Positions 22,801-33,437 of a DNA stretch of 64,000 bases are shown here, one piece after another (the first letter of the stretch is position 1; each line of letters starts with the position of its first letter). A program made the translations under genes and the position numbers. The stretch spans positions 1,178,001-1,242,000 of the forward strand of contig JAGMWG010000019.1 of NCBI GenBank assembly GCA_020744225.1, read 5' to 3'. The notes below the pieces were generated by a model. It made no database searches. It was not told the DNA's origin and saw nothing but the letters and a program-made list of their open reading frames with translations. The DNA is from Paraphoma chrysanthemicola. Its lineage: Eukaryota; Ascomycota; Dothideomycetes; Pleosporales; Phaeosphaeriaceae.

Positions 22801-23879
22801 TAATCACGAAACACAAGTACGCTGCGGTGCATGACACCAATCGGTCCAGCCGTATGACAGGAGGCGAATGACTTGGACAGTCCGTTGTGGCGCATGCTAC
22901 CCGCGACAAGCTCTTCACCTCCATGTCCGTAGATACTTTGTCTGGGATGGCGGTACCCGCCATTGTCGTATAACGGTTTTAGCTTGAGGTCTGCTTGTCA
23001 TTCCGCTACACTGGCACATGGCGGCCGTCAACTGGGGTGTGGAAATCCAATCCCAAACTAGCAATCATCGGAAAGTGACACGTGCCGCGGAACAAGTCGT
23101 TTCGCCATGCCCCTGTGCTGCTCATAGCACCCTTCCGATATCGAAAGGCATGGTGGCGACCAGACCCTGGACCTTTTACATCCTAACGAGTTTGTGCCAG
23201 GCAATCACCTTCGTAATTGTCGGGATTCGAGCTGATCACCACCGCAGTGTCACACCTTGAGATCCTTCCCACACAACACCCTAACCTCATTGTGCATTCT
23301 ACCACCGGTCCACATTCCGTGAACAGGGCTACTTTCTCCACTGTACTTTCGTGGGACCCTTCTCACATACGCACAGTCTCAACAGAAGTCCTATGCAACT
23401 GAAAATCCGGATTGCTATGCTTTTCGATTGCTTCGGTTCGAATCAGCAGGTCATCCAGTTCTGAGCTTACGCTTGTGCACCTGCCTAGCTCATCGGCGGT
23501 TGGCCGGCAGGGAATACTCAAGCGACACGGAGCACCCGACATTCGCGCTTTGTCTGGATACCCGAGCCACTCGAAGTCCCGTACTGGGATCAGTCGCACG
23601 TACAGTGCCTGCTCAGCTGCTACACTGCTTTAGTCAGCTACAATTCGGATCGTCAGCCTTCCTCGACCTGCCAGCAGGTTACGCCAATGCTATGCTGTAG
23701 CCATTTGTTCCAATTGGATCGTCTCAGTCTTGAAGCAAGGTAGGCTTCCTCCTGGCTGGATCCGGACGGCGTGGCACTCGGTTGGTACCGAGATCACCTC
23801 TGTTTCCCCACTGCAGCGGCAACGTCGTTGGTGCTAGGCGCCTTCTTGCTCCTCACTGAGAACGATACCTGCCAAATAT
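19880..23879. other. Gene-free 4.0-kb region upstream of a zinc-cluster regulator
   Basis: No supported gene in 4,000 bases. Many short overlapping frames occur on both strands (the longest is 232 codons at 21094-21792), but they lack domains, show no plausible splicing and read as chance frames in DNA of moderate GC. I see no terminal repeats, no RIP-like AT bias and no tRNA. The simplest reading is a very long regulatory region or untranslated leader of the gene at 23880, or an unannotated noncoding RNA. A degraded element too old to recognise cannot be excluded. Confidence 0.45.
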
Positions 23880-26693
23880 ATGTCGCAGACAGCCCCCAAT
23901 ATGCGCCCCTCTCCACCTGGCTCTACAGCGGGGTCCCCTCAGGCCATGATACCGCCACCAAATCCATTCACCGTCGCGCCACAGTCCTCCCGCACCACCG
24001 CTCTCGCCGCCCCAAGCCTTACCTTGACTGGATCCAGATCACCAGGCTATTCTTCGAATTCATACAGTCATTCAACATCTCCAAGCACAACTTCTGGCGG
24101 CCTTCCGGACAGTCAAACGCAAGACGCCTCTGGGATGATCATTTCGCCCACACAAATATCCTCGGCCAGCTTGAATGCTCAGAAGCGAGCTTACAGACAG
24201 AGGAGGAAGGACCCATCATGCGACGCCTGTCGGGAACGGAAGGTCAAGGTACGTCACTTTTCGACTCTGTGTCTGGGCGAAGTTGCGGAGAGGAGTGCAC
24301 TGTTTGCGCCCAGTCTGTCTCGTCACTGTGCATCTCTTCTGCCAAATGCACTCGTAGATGTGGATGGCTCAAATCTACCCCGAAATGATTTTGCGAGGAA
24401 GAGATTCCGGTTGTGCATTGATGCGCTGAAGGCATCGTCGAAGCTTCCAGTGTTCTGATAGCCAGAGCGCCACTCGAGCAGAGGCAATGCAAAACGCGCT
24501 CCGACAGACTGCTGACTGCCTTCTAGTGTGATGCCACCGAGACATCGGCCTGCTCGGAGTGTTCGAGCCGGAACCACAAATGCCAGTTTACCAAAGAAAC
24601 GAATAGACGAATGTCTTCCATCAAGTATGAAGCCGAAGCAGCCTCATAACCATTAGGCGCTGACAACTATGTTAGGCAGGTCCAAGACCTTCAGAGTCAG
24701 ATCGCTGAGCTAACTCAGCTGAACACTCACCTGCGAACAAAAGCTACTGTTGTTGGAGAAAGCGCAGAAGGAGAGCGCACCGAAATGAAGAGGCGCCATT
24801 CCGGAACCCAGCCTGGTGCAGCCCCAGCTCCGCACAAGATTCTAGCGCCGGTAATGGACAACTTCGACCGTGTGCGCGAGAATATTCGGACGCATTCGCG
24901 GGGTATCTTCAGCATAGGTCATTTCCACGACGCTCCACCGATCAGATCGAGCACGACTTCACCTGCGATACCACCTCGACCAGACTTTGTGCGCCTCTCG
25001 CGATCCTACCTAGAATCGATTCATGAGTGGTATCCAATTGTCCATTGGCCAACCTTCCAAAGCGAAGTGGACGAATTGTACATGGCGAGAACCTTTGACG
25101 GGGTGACACGAGATTGGATAGGTCTATTCTTTGCGGTTCTGGCTTGTGGCAGTCTGCACTTCGATGGTGCCCCTCACGATATTGGACAGCCAACATTAAC
25201 TGGGACGGCGTGCTTTGAGCAATCAATACATGCCCTAACACCTTGGCAGCACGAGCTGTCTGTTGTGCATGTTCAGGCGGCCCTTCTTCTCAGCATATAC
25301 GCGACCGAAAGTAACTGGCGGACTCTGGGATCAATGTGGCTGGGTTTTGCCACCCGAGCGGCACAAGAGTTGGATCTTCATTGCGAACGCGAATCGGGGT
25401 CTGCCGTTGACACTGAAATTCGACGCAGATTGTGGTGGGCATTGTACACCAGAGACAGGTATCTACTACGCGAGCTACTGCAATTAAGAATTAGACTGAT
25501 CATTGAACAGGACGTCATCCTTGGATTCGATGCGGCCTATGCTGATCAACGAGGATGATTGTGAGACTGCTTTTCCGACGTTGCTCGAAGACCGCTACAT
25601 TCAGGCGCAGGGGCTCTTTCGCTCGCAAAGTAATACTGCGCCTGTCATCGGCTCGCTTGCTGTTGCACACATTTCGCGACTGTACCCACAAATACATCAG
25701 GCCCTCAAGTCAAGCGTTGTCTACTCGTTTGAGCTTCAGAGCTTCGACGAACAGTTCCGTGTCAAGGCATTATTACTGCCCGACGCTTACAGGATTGGCT
25801 CCAAGTTAGCTCTGGAAGTATCAGCATTGCCGCCATTACTCACCCTCTTCTCCGCTCGATTTCATCTCTCTAGACGCAATCTTACGCCTATATGCCGGTC
25901 CCCGGAGCGAGTTGAGGCATTGAGCCGTTGCGTATCTATTGCGCAGGATACCGCGAACTATATCTCGAGAACGCTCCATAACCCAGCAAACCAAGAATCG
26001 GAAAGGACGTGGCAGACACGGGTCGCTCTGATCGCGAGCAACATGATATGCTTGCATGTTTGGCGTTGCATGCTCGTACTCTGCTTCCGTGGCGATTACG
26101 TTTCGGCTTTGATGTGTCTGCATCTCTCCAGTGCGATTGGCAGCACACGTAGGGTCAATACAGAGTGTGGTAGGTACACGGTATTCTTCTTGGAGCAGCT
26201 GCTCGGACGTGTTCGCAGCGGGCAAGGCAGTCCGCAACAACTGGAGCGTGATGAGGAGATGCTTGCATATGTTTCTGGTGACGTCCAGGGGAGTGTCGAG
26301 CACTCGTGGGTTTTCGCAGGCGCCAACATGAAGTCACCATCATCATCGCAGCGGTCGCCGCTAAGCACAATGCGTTCTCATGGCCAGGATGAACTGATGC
26401 GTGACGCTCTGCCGTCACGGACATCATCTAGCTCTCCGATGCACACGACTGGCCGATGGAACGAATGGGCAAATATCGAGCATTTGATACGACAACTCAT
26501 GGAAGACAACCGACCGCGCACCGCAACATACTACTCGACGCCGCACAACCCCGTCAAACGAGTTCAGCTTGGTCCGGAAAGCCAAACATCGCCAAAACAA
26601 GCACCTACGCCAGCACCAGCGTCGGCTCCAGCACCAACACCGAATCCTGCGCCGTCGAGCACGAGCCGAATCAGTATCGCCAATATAATATGA
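23880..26693 (+). CDS. Zn(II)2Cys6 transcription factor with fungal_trans domain
   Basis: Four exons, 23880-24248, 24527-24624, 24676-25458 and 25511-26693, give 810 residues. Intron 1 (278 nt) splits the zinc cluster just before the third cysteine. The spliced cluster is C-x2-C-x6-C-x7-C-x2-C-x6-C (SCDACRERKVK joined to CDATETSAC). It is preceded by a basic stretch (NAQKRAYRQRRK) and followed by a helical linker (KQVQDLQSQIAELTQ) likely to be the dimerising coiled coil. The fungal_trans middle-homology region runs from about residue 250 to 620, with the ESIHEWYPIVHWPTF and RRLWWALYTRDR landmarks. The C-terminus is low in complexity (Pro/Ala repeats). It should bind DNA as a dimer in the nucleus; targets are unknown. 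The ATG at 23880 follows a very long gene-free upstream region. Confidence 0.9.
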
Positions 26694-28222
26694 AGGGACG
26701 AAGCGAGGAAGACTTTGAGTGGTGCGGACAAGCTGGAGATGTTGCATGTCGACCAGCGGCAACCCTCAGCAATGCAGTAGCTTCTTGTGGCGAAGTTCTG
26801 CACTCCACATTGGGGTGCCAATATCGCCGGCACGTTCAAACGAGCAGTAGTGCCAAATCGATGCGGAACCAAAATCTGGAGCATGCCTCCATCGAGGCCT
26901 TTTCAGCTCCAGCGCTAAGAATGTGTGGCGCAGTCGTTGTGCCGGCTATGAGTTTCCAGCAACATCGCAATGGGATTTTGCATTCACTGCATCTTGGGCG
27001 TCTTCGCGAAGCATCGCATATACATGTATACACATTTGCAGTTAACGAGATGAATGCAGCTGCTGTGCGGGGGCTCTGAAGGAGTTTTGAGAAGTAAGAT
27101 GTCTATGAAGACGATAATCAATACTTAATGCAACCTATCAAACTTTTCGATGCATCTATCATGTTCAGCTCGCTGCAGATCAAGCCTACCTTGGATCTCA
27201 CCGTCTTACTGCCTCGCAGCATGCACCGTGGTTTAGCACGACCGCAGCCATCCTCCGAGGCTGACGCGAGCCACAATGGCATTTTCCCTCATGAAATGCT
27301 AGACGTGCAGGATTAGGGTTCGCGCCGCATCTCACCCGCAGCTCTATCTTTCAGCTCGTGTGAAACACAGCCAATCATTAGTCGCTCAATCGCTCCGTCG
27401 CTATATGGCGCCGTCTGGCAACTACACGTGTACCTGAGCTCTACTCGTATGGGTTTGGCCACTCGGTCTGGCCCCGAGCGGAGCGGCTCGTCGAGTAGGA
27501 TAGGTGCACCGAAGGCTCCCCGGGCGTAGCTGTGGGATCTTAGCAATGGTGGCATTACTTCAGCCACACGATTTGTGTACAGTATACATACTGCGTTCCA
27601 AGGTTGTCTCTGAGATGGGGCGATGATCTGATAAGTGACAACGTTCGTGAGAGCCAGGCGCATCCTGGTCCCCTCCCGCAACCCCGCGGCCGCATCCTAC
27701 AGCCGTTAGCTTATTTCCGCATCGGTGATGAGCGGTGTAAGGGACAGAATGGCTAAGAAGCTTGTTTGCGCGGGCAAATGCTTAACAGCTGCCCCGCCAT
27801 GATCGTCTCGAATGAGGGCTGCGGGCCACAACAACCCAACGCCGCGGACTCAGGCCAGCCCTGCGCCATTTGGCCATGATGCAGATGATTGCAGCAGAAG
27901 GAATATCAGTGCCAGGCCCAGCCCCCAGCGTAACGCGCGGGGACACGTCGAACAGGTGCGCAGTCGTGCATGCAGCCATGGGCCATGGGCGAGTGTGGTG
28001 ACATGGTGGCCAGTTGGTGGGGTAGCTGTGGCTAGCTATACGTACACGCACGCACTACATACTGTGTAAGCCGCGAGGGACCGCTGAGTGATAAAAGCGC
28101 CAGGCCGCGCTGTTGCTGTCTGGCGCGTTGTTCGCTTCCTTCGCTGCTTCACTCACCCCTCATATCACCTTATACTGCTCAATTGAAGCCTGCCGGGCAC
28201 TGTGTGAGCTCCAACCGCTATC
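26694..28222. promoter_or_regulatory. Intergenic region and glutamate decarboxylase promoter
   Basis: 1.5 kb without a supported gene. Near the right end a TATA-like GATAAAAG (28090-28097), a pyrimidine-rich stretch (28130-28165) and a CCCCT stress-element core (28156-28160) precede the decarboxylase ATG. The stretch 27780-27960 is GC-rich. Short frames here are not convincing. Confidence 0.45.
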
Positions 28223-30000
28223 ATGGTCCACATCAACCGTGTAGCTACCTTCAAGGAGGTCCAGGAAGAGAAGGATCGCTTCACCTCGAACCCGAGCACC
28301 ATCAACTTGACCCCCGATGACGAGGCCGACGACTACACGGCAACCGTCTACGGCAGCAGATATGCCGCCGAAGACCTGCCCCGCCACGAGATGCCCGACA
28401 AGGAGATGCCTCCCCAGGTAGCATACCGCATGATCAAGGACGACCTCACCCTCGACGGCACTCCTACGCTGAACCTGGCCTCGTTCGTCACCACGTACAT
28501 GGAGGAGGAGGCCGAGAAGCTCATGGTGTAAGCATTACTTCACCCTCACCACCGCATGCCCTAATCACTCCGTCCAGTGATGCCTTCTCCAAGAACTTTA
28601 TCGACTACGAAGAGTACCCCGTCTCCGCCGACATCCAGAACCGATGCGTCTCCATGATCGCCCGCCTCTTCAACGCCCCCGCCGGCGATGACGACAACAC
28701 CATTGGCACGTCCACCATTGGCTCGTCCGAGGCCATCATGCTGGGTGTGCTCGCCATGAAGAAGCTCTGGCAGAACAAGCGCAAGGCCGAGGGCAAGCCG
28801 TACGACAAGCCCAATATGATCATGAACTCGGCTGTCCAGGTCTGCTGGGAGAAGGCCTGCCGCTACTTTGACGTCGAGGAGCGCTACGTGTACTGCACCA
28901 CCGAGCGATACGTCATTGATCCCAAGGAAGCCGTCGATCTGTGCGACGAGAACACCATTGGCATTTGTAAAGTATCCATTTTGTGGATCACTAAGAGTGC
29001 TTGCTAACAGCATCAGGCGCAATCCTCGGCACAACCTACACTGGTGAGTACGAGGACATCAAGGGCATGAACGACCTCCTCATCGAGCGCAACATTGACG
29101 TCGACATCCACGTTGACGCCGCATCCGGCGGCTTCGTCGCTCCCTTTGTCAACCCCGGCCTGCTTTGGGACTTCCGTCTCCCAAAGGTCACCGGCATCAA
29201 CGTGTCTGGCCACAAGTACGGTCTCGTCTACCCTGGTGTCGGCTGGGTCGTATGGCGTGACCCTAAGTACCTCCCCCAAGAGCTCGTCTTCAACATCAAC
29301 TACCTTGGTGCCGACCAAGCATCCTTCACACTCAACTTCTCGCGAGGCGCGAGTCAGATTATCGGGCAGTATTACCAACTCATCCGTCTGGGTAAGCGGG
29401 GCTACAGGAGAATTATGCTCAACTTGACCCGCACTGCCGACTACCTGTCTGCGAACCTAGAAGAGATGGGTTTCATCATCATGAGCCAAAAAGGCGGCGA
29501 GGGTCTTCCGCTCGTTGCTGCGCGTCTTGACGAGGATCTCGGTAAGCAGTACGACGAGTTTGCCATGTAAGTCTCTACACAAGTCCACAGTAGCACCCAT
29601 ACTGACATGCCAAAGTGCCCACCAACTTCGCGAGCGTGGCTGGGTCGTCCCCGCATACACCATGGCCCCTCACTCTGAGAAGATGAAGATGCTGCGCGTC
29701 GTCGTCCGCGAGGACTTCACCAAGTCGCGTTGTGATGCGCTCATCGCTGATTTCCGTCTCGCGATCCAGACGCTGGATTCGCTTGATGCAAAGAAGATCC
29801 AGGAGCACAAGGAGTATGTTCCTGCCCACTATTGTTGTTTGGCAGATGATATTGACAAGTGCAATAGACACCAGTTCGCCATGCGTCGTCGCTCGACGCT
29901 CATTACGCCCGTGTTTGCAAAGGCGGCCAAGAAGAACCCATTCGCAGACGAGGACCACAGTCTGCAGGGCCAGACGGGCAAGACGCATGCTGTTTGCTAA
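28223..30000 (+). CDS. gad: Glutamate decarboxylase
   Basis: Converts L-glutamate to 4-aminobutyrate and CO2 using pyridoxal phosphate (EC 4.1.1.15), the entry to the GABA shunt. Five exons, 28223-28527, 28578-28966, 29017-29566, 29616-29813 and 29868-30000, give 524 residues. The introns are 50, 50, 49 and 54 nt. Group II decarboxylase landmarks include TIGSSEAIMLG (about residue 138), HVDAASGGFVAPF (about 262) and SGHKYGLVYPGVGW with the PLP lysine at about residue 298. The VPAYTMAP segment and the LRVVVREDFT strand follow. Length fits fungal enzymes. The last intron is a multiple of three with no stop, so unspliced transcripts would still encode a protein with an 18-residue insert. The enzyme is cytosolic, with no targeting signal. 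Stress regulation is plausible but not shown. Confidence 0.96.
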
Positions 30001-32055
30001 GAAGATGGACCGTGCTAAAGACTGGGTGGATCTTTATGACTCGGCGAGTTTGCTACTCGACTTATGCGTCTACACGCTTGTAAAAACACATGAGGAAAAA
30101 GACACGATGAAATGAATACATGTTCACACCTATGCCGTTGCAATAACGCATGTCTCGTTTCATATTGTGTGTGTTTGTCTGCATGATTATCGATTTGTAC
30201 AATTCTTCAGCAAGTTGCATACTTGACTTGCGTCATCTATCGTGAAGTGGTTTTGGCGCATGACTACGTGCATGTCGATCATACTGGAGCGGCTATAATA
30301 AGACTGGTACACGTATATATAGATGTATACTCATCCTCCAACGTCACGCCCGTATCTTCATGACACTCGACAACATATGTTATTGTTTCTGCAAGGTTTC
30401 GTTTTCGGAACAGAGTTCACGTTTCACAAAATGGATGGGATGGGGATGCAACGACGATAGTCTCATGTCGATAGACGTGACCGATTATGGAACGTTAGAT
30501 GCGTTTGTTGAAGACTGTATCGACGTGTGTATGTGTGTTTGCGTGTGTGATCGCAGCTGCTTGCAACAATTCTGTCGCTGGACCACTTTCCGCCGTCTGG
30601 TCGAAAAAATCTTTTTTTTTTGGAAATAGTAATGCAATTGTCCATGCGGAAAAACCGAACGATTTCTCTGAATCCAGTTCGCATGTTTGAAGGCTATTAT
30701 CAAAATCAGAGCAAGATATATTCGGCCATGTGATTATGCTATTCGGTCGGTTAGTTAGCCTCAGCACTTCCTGGACGACTTCACATTTTCCTACACGCGC
30801 AATATAATATTAATAAACTGCTCAATGCCTCCAAGCGTATACAAGAGTAACTCCTAAGTAGTAAGTAAATATATCCTGCCTATAAAACTAAGACATTAGA
30901 TAGCTGTAGTGATTCCTTAGGGCATCTCTAGCTAGAGTGCACGACCGAAAAGCAAGAGCACACGGCCGAATATATTTCGCCATAGTCAATCGGACTAGAC
31001 ATCCAATAGTGACACTGTTGCACGAAATTCTGCTCATGTAGCGGATATCAAGCCCGAACCGTAATCAATGGAGCCGGATGAGGGGAAAATTGAGTGCAAA
31101 GTTGCCAGTAAACATCGCTCGTATTGAAGACTAATTTTATGCCTCCAAGTATATCCCATGATAAGCTATTGATTAGGCGCCATGATATTGCACCACAGAA
31201 CTGCGTTTGACTTCAAAGACGGAGAAATAGATATTTGTCGTTGTTGTCATGCAGGAAGAGAGTCATGGTAAACCTCGGCTGTATCGCACTTCACAGGTAG
31301 TGAGAGGATTTATGATGCGATTTTGGTGACACATTGTTTGGGAGGAGCGTGCCGAGAGTCGATCTTACGAATGGGCTGCTGCATCTTACTGTAGGTTACA
31401 GGTATTTGATATATTTGTTCCGACATATCTCGAGTCCTAGTCACAACTATAAGCGAATGTATGACAATGAGTGTTGTGTGTAGAGAAGGTGGTGTAGCGG
31501 TCTAACATATATCTGGGGCTGCTTAACCTGCGCTTCTTATGCAGATGGTGTGCATGCAGCCTTCTGCGTTGCTGATATTATTGTTGGCTGAAGGCTGGTG
31601 TCGCTAGGCTCGCGTACCTAAGTGAACGACGGAAAGGTCGCTGGTTATAAAGATGAATAGATAGCAGACCGGTGCTTTTGTTGTCCCTTCAACAGTTAGA
31701 CTATGCCACTTCGAGATTGATGCCAAGCCGAGTATAGAATACCCAGTTTTTGCCCCTTTTCCGCTCCGCACGAGGTGCGGGATGGTCGAGGCAGACCGGT
31801 ATCATGTACTCTTTTCGCGTTGTATAGCTCATCCTCCTGGCACATATGTTCCGGAGGCACGACGATCCGGTGGTTTATGAGGTGGAGCAAGCACGCGCAA
31901 GCAAATCGAACGGATCATCCTACTGCATTTGATCAAGATAGCTTCAGCATACAATGAGGGTCTTTCTCAAGACGGTTGAATATATTTACAGATCGTCTGA
32001 GTAGCAAAACGCGCCTCCAGCCATTCTCATTTATCTAAGCTTGGTCATGATTCGT
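30001..32055. other. AT-richer gene-free region
   Basis: Two kilobases between the decarboxylase and the receptor gene, the 3' flanks of a convergent pair. A TG-rich microsatellite-like stretch lies at about 30520-30555 and a short poly-T tract at about 30609-30620. The interval 30780-31680 is noticeably AT-richer. No open frame has family resemblance, and I could not identify a transposon. Confidence 0.5.
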
Positions 32056-33437
32056 TCAGCGAGCTGCCGAGTTCGTATTACTCCGAGCCGAAGCGGAATT
32101 GGCTTCCCCATCCTCGATATCGCCCTTTTTACGCGAGTATGCATCTTCACTATCCATGTCCGTCAACGGGAAGTCGTCTGTGGAGGTGACAATGGCAGTC
32201 TCGCTCGCGGAATCTACGACGATAGTTCGCTTGATGGTCCGGTCCATATTGGATGCAACGTATGATTTGTTGCCGCTCCGAAATGCGGTGTTGCCGCTTG
32301 AGGGTTGGTAGTAGTTGGCGCGACCGTGGCCACTTGGTAAAAGCGACGGGAATAGTCGTACGATCAAGGGTCGCAAAGTTGGTAGACAGGCACAGAGAAT
32401 GGCGGTGTTGAGTTCGATGCACGACCAGTTTGCGACACCAACGTTTTCGTACGTTGGATCTTTTGTTATCGATGCGAGATAGAGGCTGTGAAGTCTTAAG
32501 ATGGAGACAATGCAGATACTACAAATAAAAACACAAATAGTTAGCGAAAAGAGCGTTCATGAGTATAGGGCCAGGGAAGACGCTTACAATAGCCCAACCA
32601 TAAATACCATGTATAGACCAATCTTTTGCCTTGCGGAGAGTTGAAGCTGGCGAATCAGAGTTGCTGGGACGAGCACGATCATGAAATCAGTCGCAATATT
32701 GATTCCCGCATTAACGAACCAAACCGGTCCTTTGGGAAGGCACTTCCCCTTGACAGTCCCATCCCAGAACGCATTGACTGGTATGCATGAGAAGATTGCG
32801 GACAACGTTGCCCATAGACCGTAAACAATGACAATGACCAATAGGACATTGCAGATCCGTGTGGTACTGCGTGTGGTGAAGATCCTCATGTACTGGAATA
32901 GAACAGAGATCTTGGCGAGCGTGAGGCTGATATTGTACAGTGGGATGCTGGAATACGCGCCCTTGATAGCGTCAGCAACTTCATTTGAGGGAGTTGGCAC
33001 CTCGTGCCTTTCCAATGTTTTCGATAAGGGTTCAGCTTACCTGTAAGAAGACGGTCAGTTGCTCAGAAGAAAGCAGGCCCATGTGTTGACCAAGCCCATT
33101 TTGCACCTCTGCACATGTCGCGTCAGCCCAAAGGGAAAAAGCAAATGCAGCGGGATCGCAGATGACCACTTACGAATAACCATCGTAATAGTATTTCCAA
33201 TAGAGAACACCTGATGAAGGAGCGAATTAATTCATGTTCTGGGGAGGCGTCACCTTTGGCAAAACTTACGAGAGCACCGAGGATACACCAATCATCCCGC
33301 CCCAAGATATTGAGCATACGAGTCCGGGTGTAGAAGCGTAGAATGACGAACAGACCTGCCGAAATCACGGTGACGATGGCGCATGCTGCGACTTGATCCC
33401 CGCGGGACGTGAGGCCCAGCGATCTGTGTTCAATCAT
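32056..33437 (-). CDS. Pth11-like rhodopsin-domain membrane protein
   Basis: Five exons on the minus strand, 33437-33270, 33210-33174, 33108-33041, 32961-32588 and 32518-32056, give 369 residues. Introns of 59, 65, 79 and 69 nt join in consistent phase and yield MVIRYSS-type continuity, for example GLGQHMGLLSSEQLTVFLQ followed by GAYSSIPLYNISL. The fold is the fungal rhodopsin-like seven-helix domain. Helix 1 is AACAIVTVISAGLFVILRFYTR, then GRDDW. LTLAKISVLFQYMRIF, the CIPVNAFWD loop, the NAGINIATDFMIVLVP helix and the ANWSCIELNTAILCACLPTLRPL ending are all family hallmarks. A Ser/Thr/Asp-rich cytosolic tail follows. No CFEM domain precedes it. Pth11-class proteins are putative GPCRs used in surface or nutrient sensing; the ligand is unknown. 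I chose the ATG at 33437, just before helix 1. The 37-nt and 68-nt exons are the weakest part. Confidence 0.85.

Noticed and set aside
23435..23445. Second B-box-like string
   Set aside because: No A box at the expected distance and no acceptor stem pairing.
31484..31560. tRNA-like start followed by a GC-rich stem region
   Set aside because: Acceptor stem and T-loop signals do not line up; not a credible tRNA.
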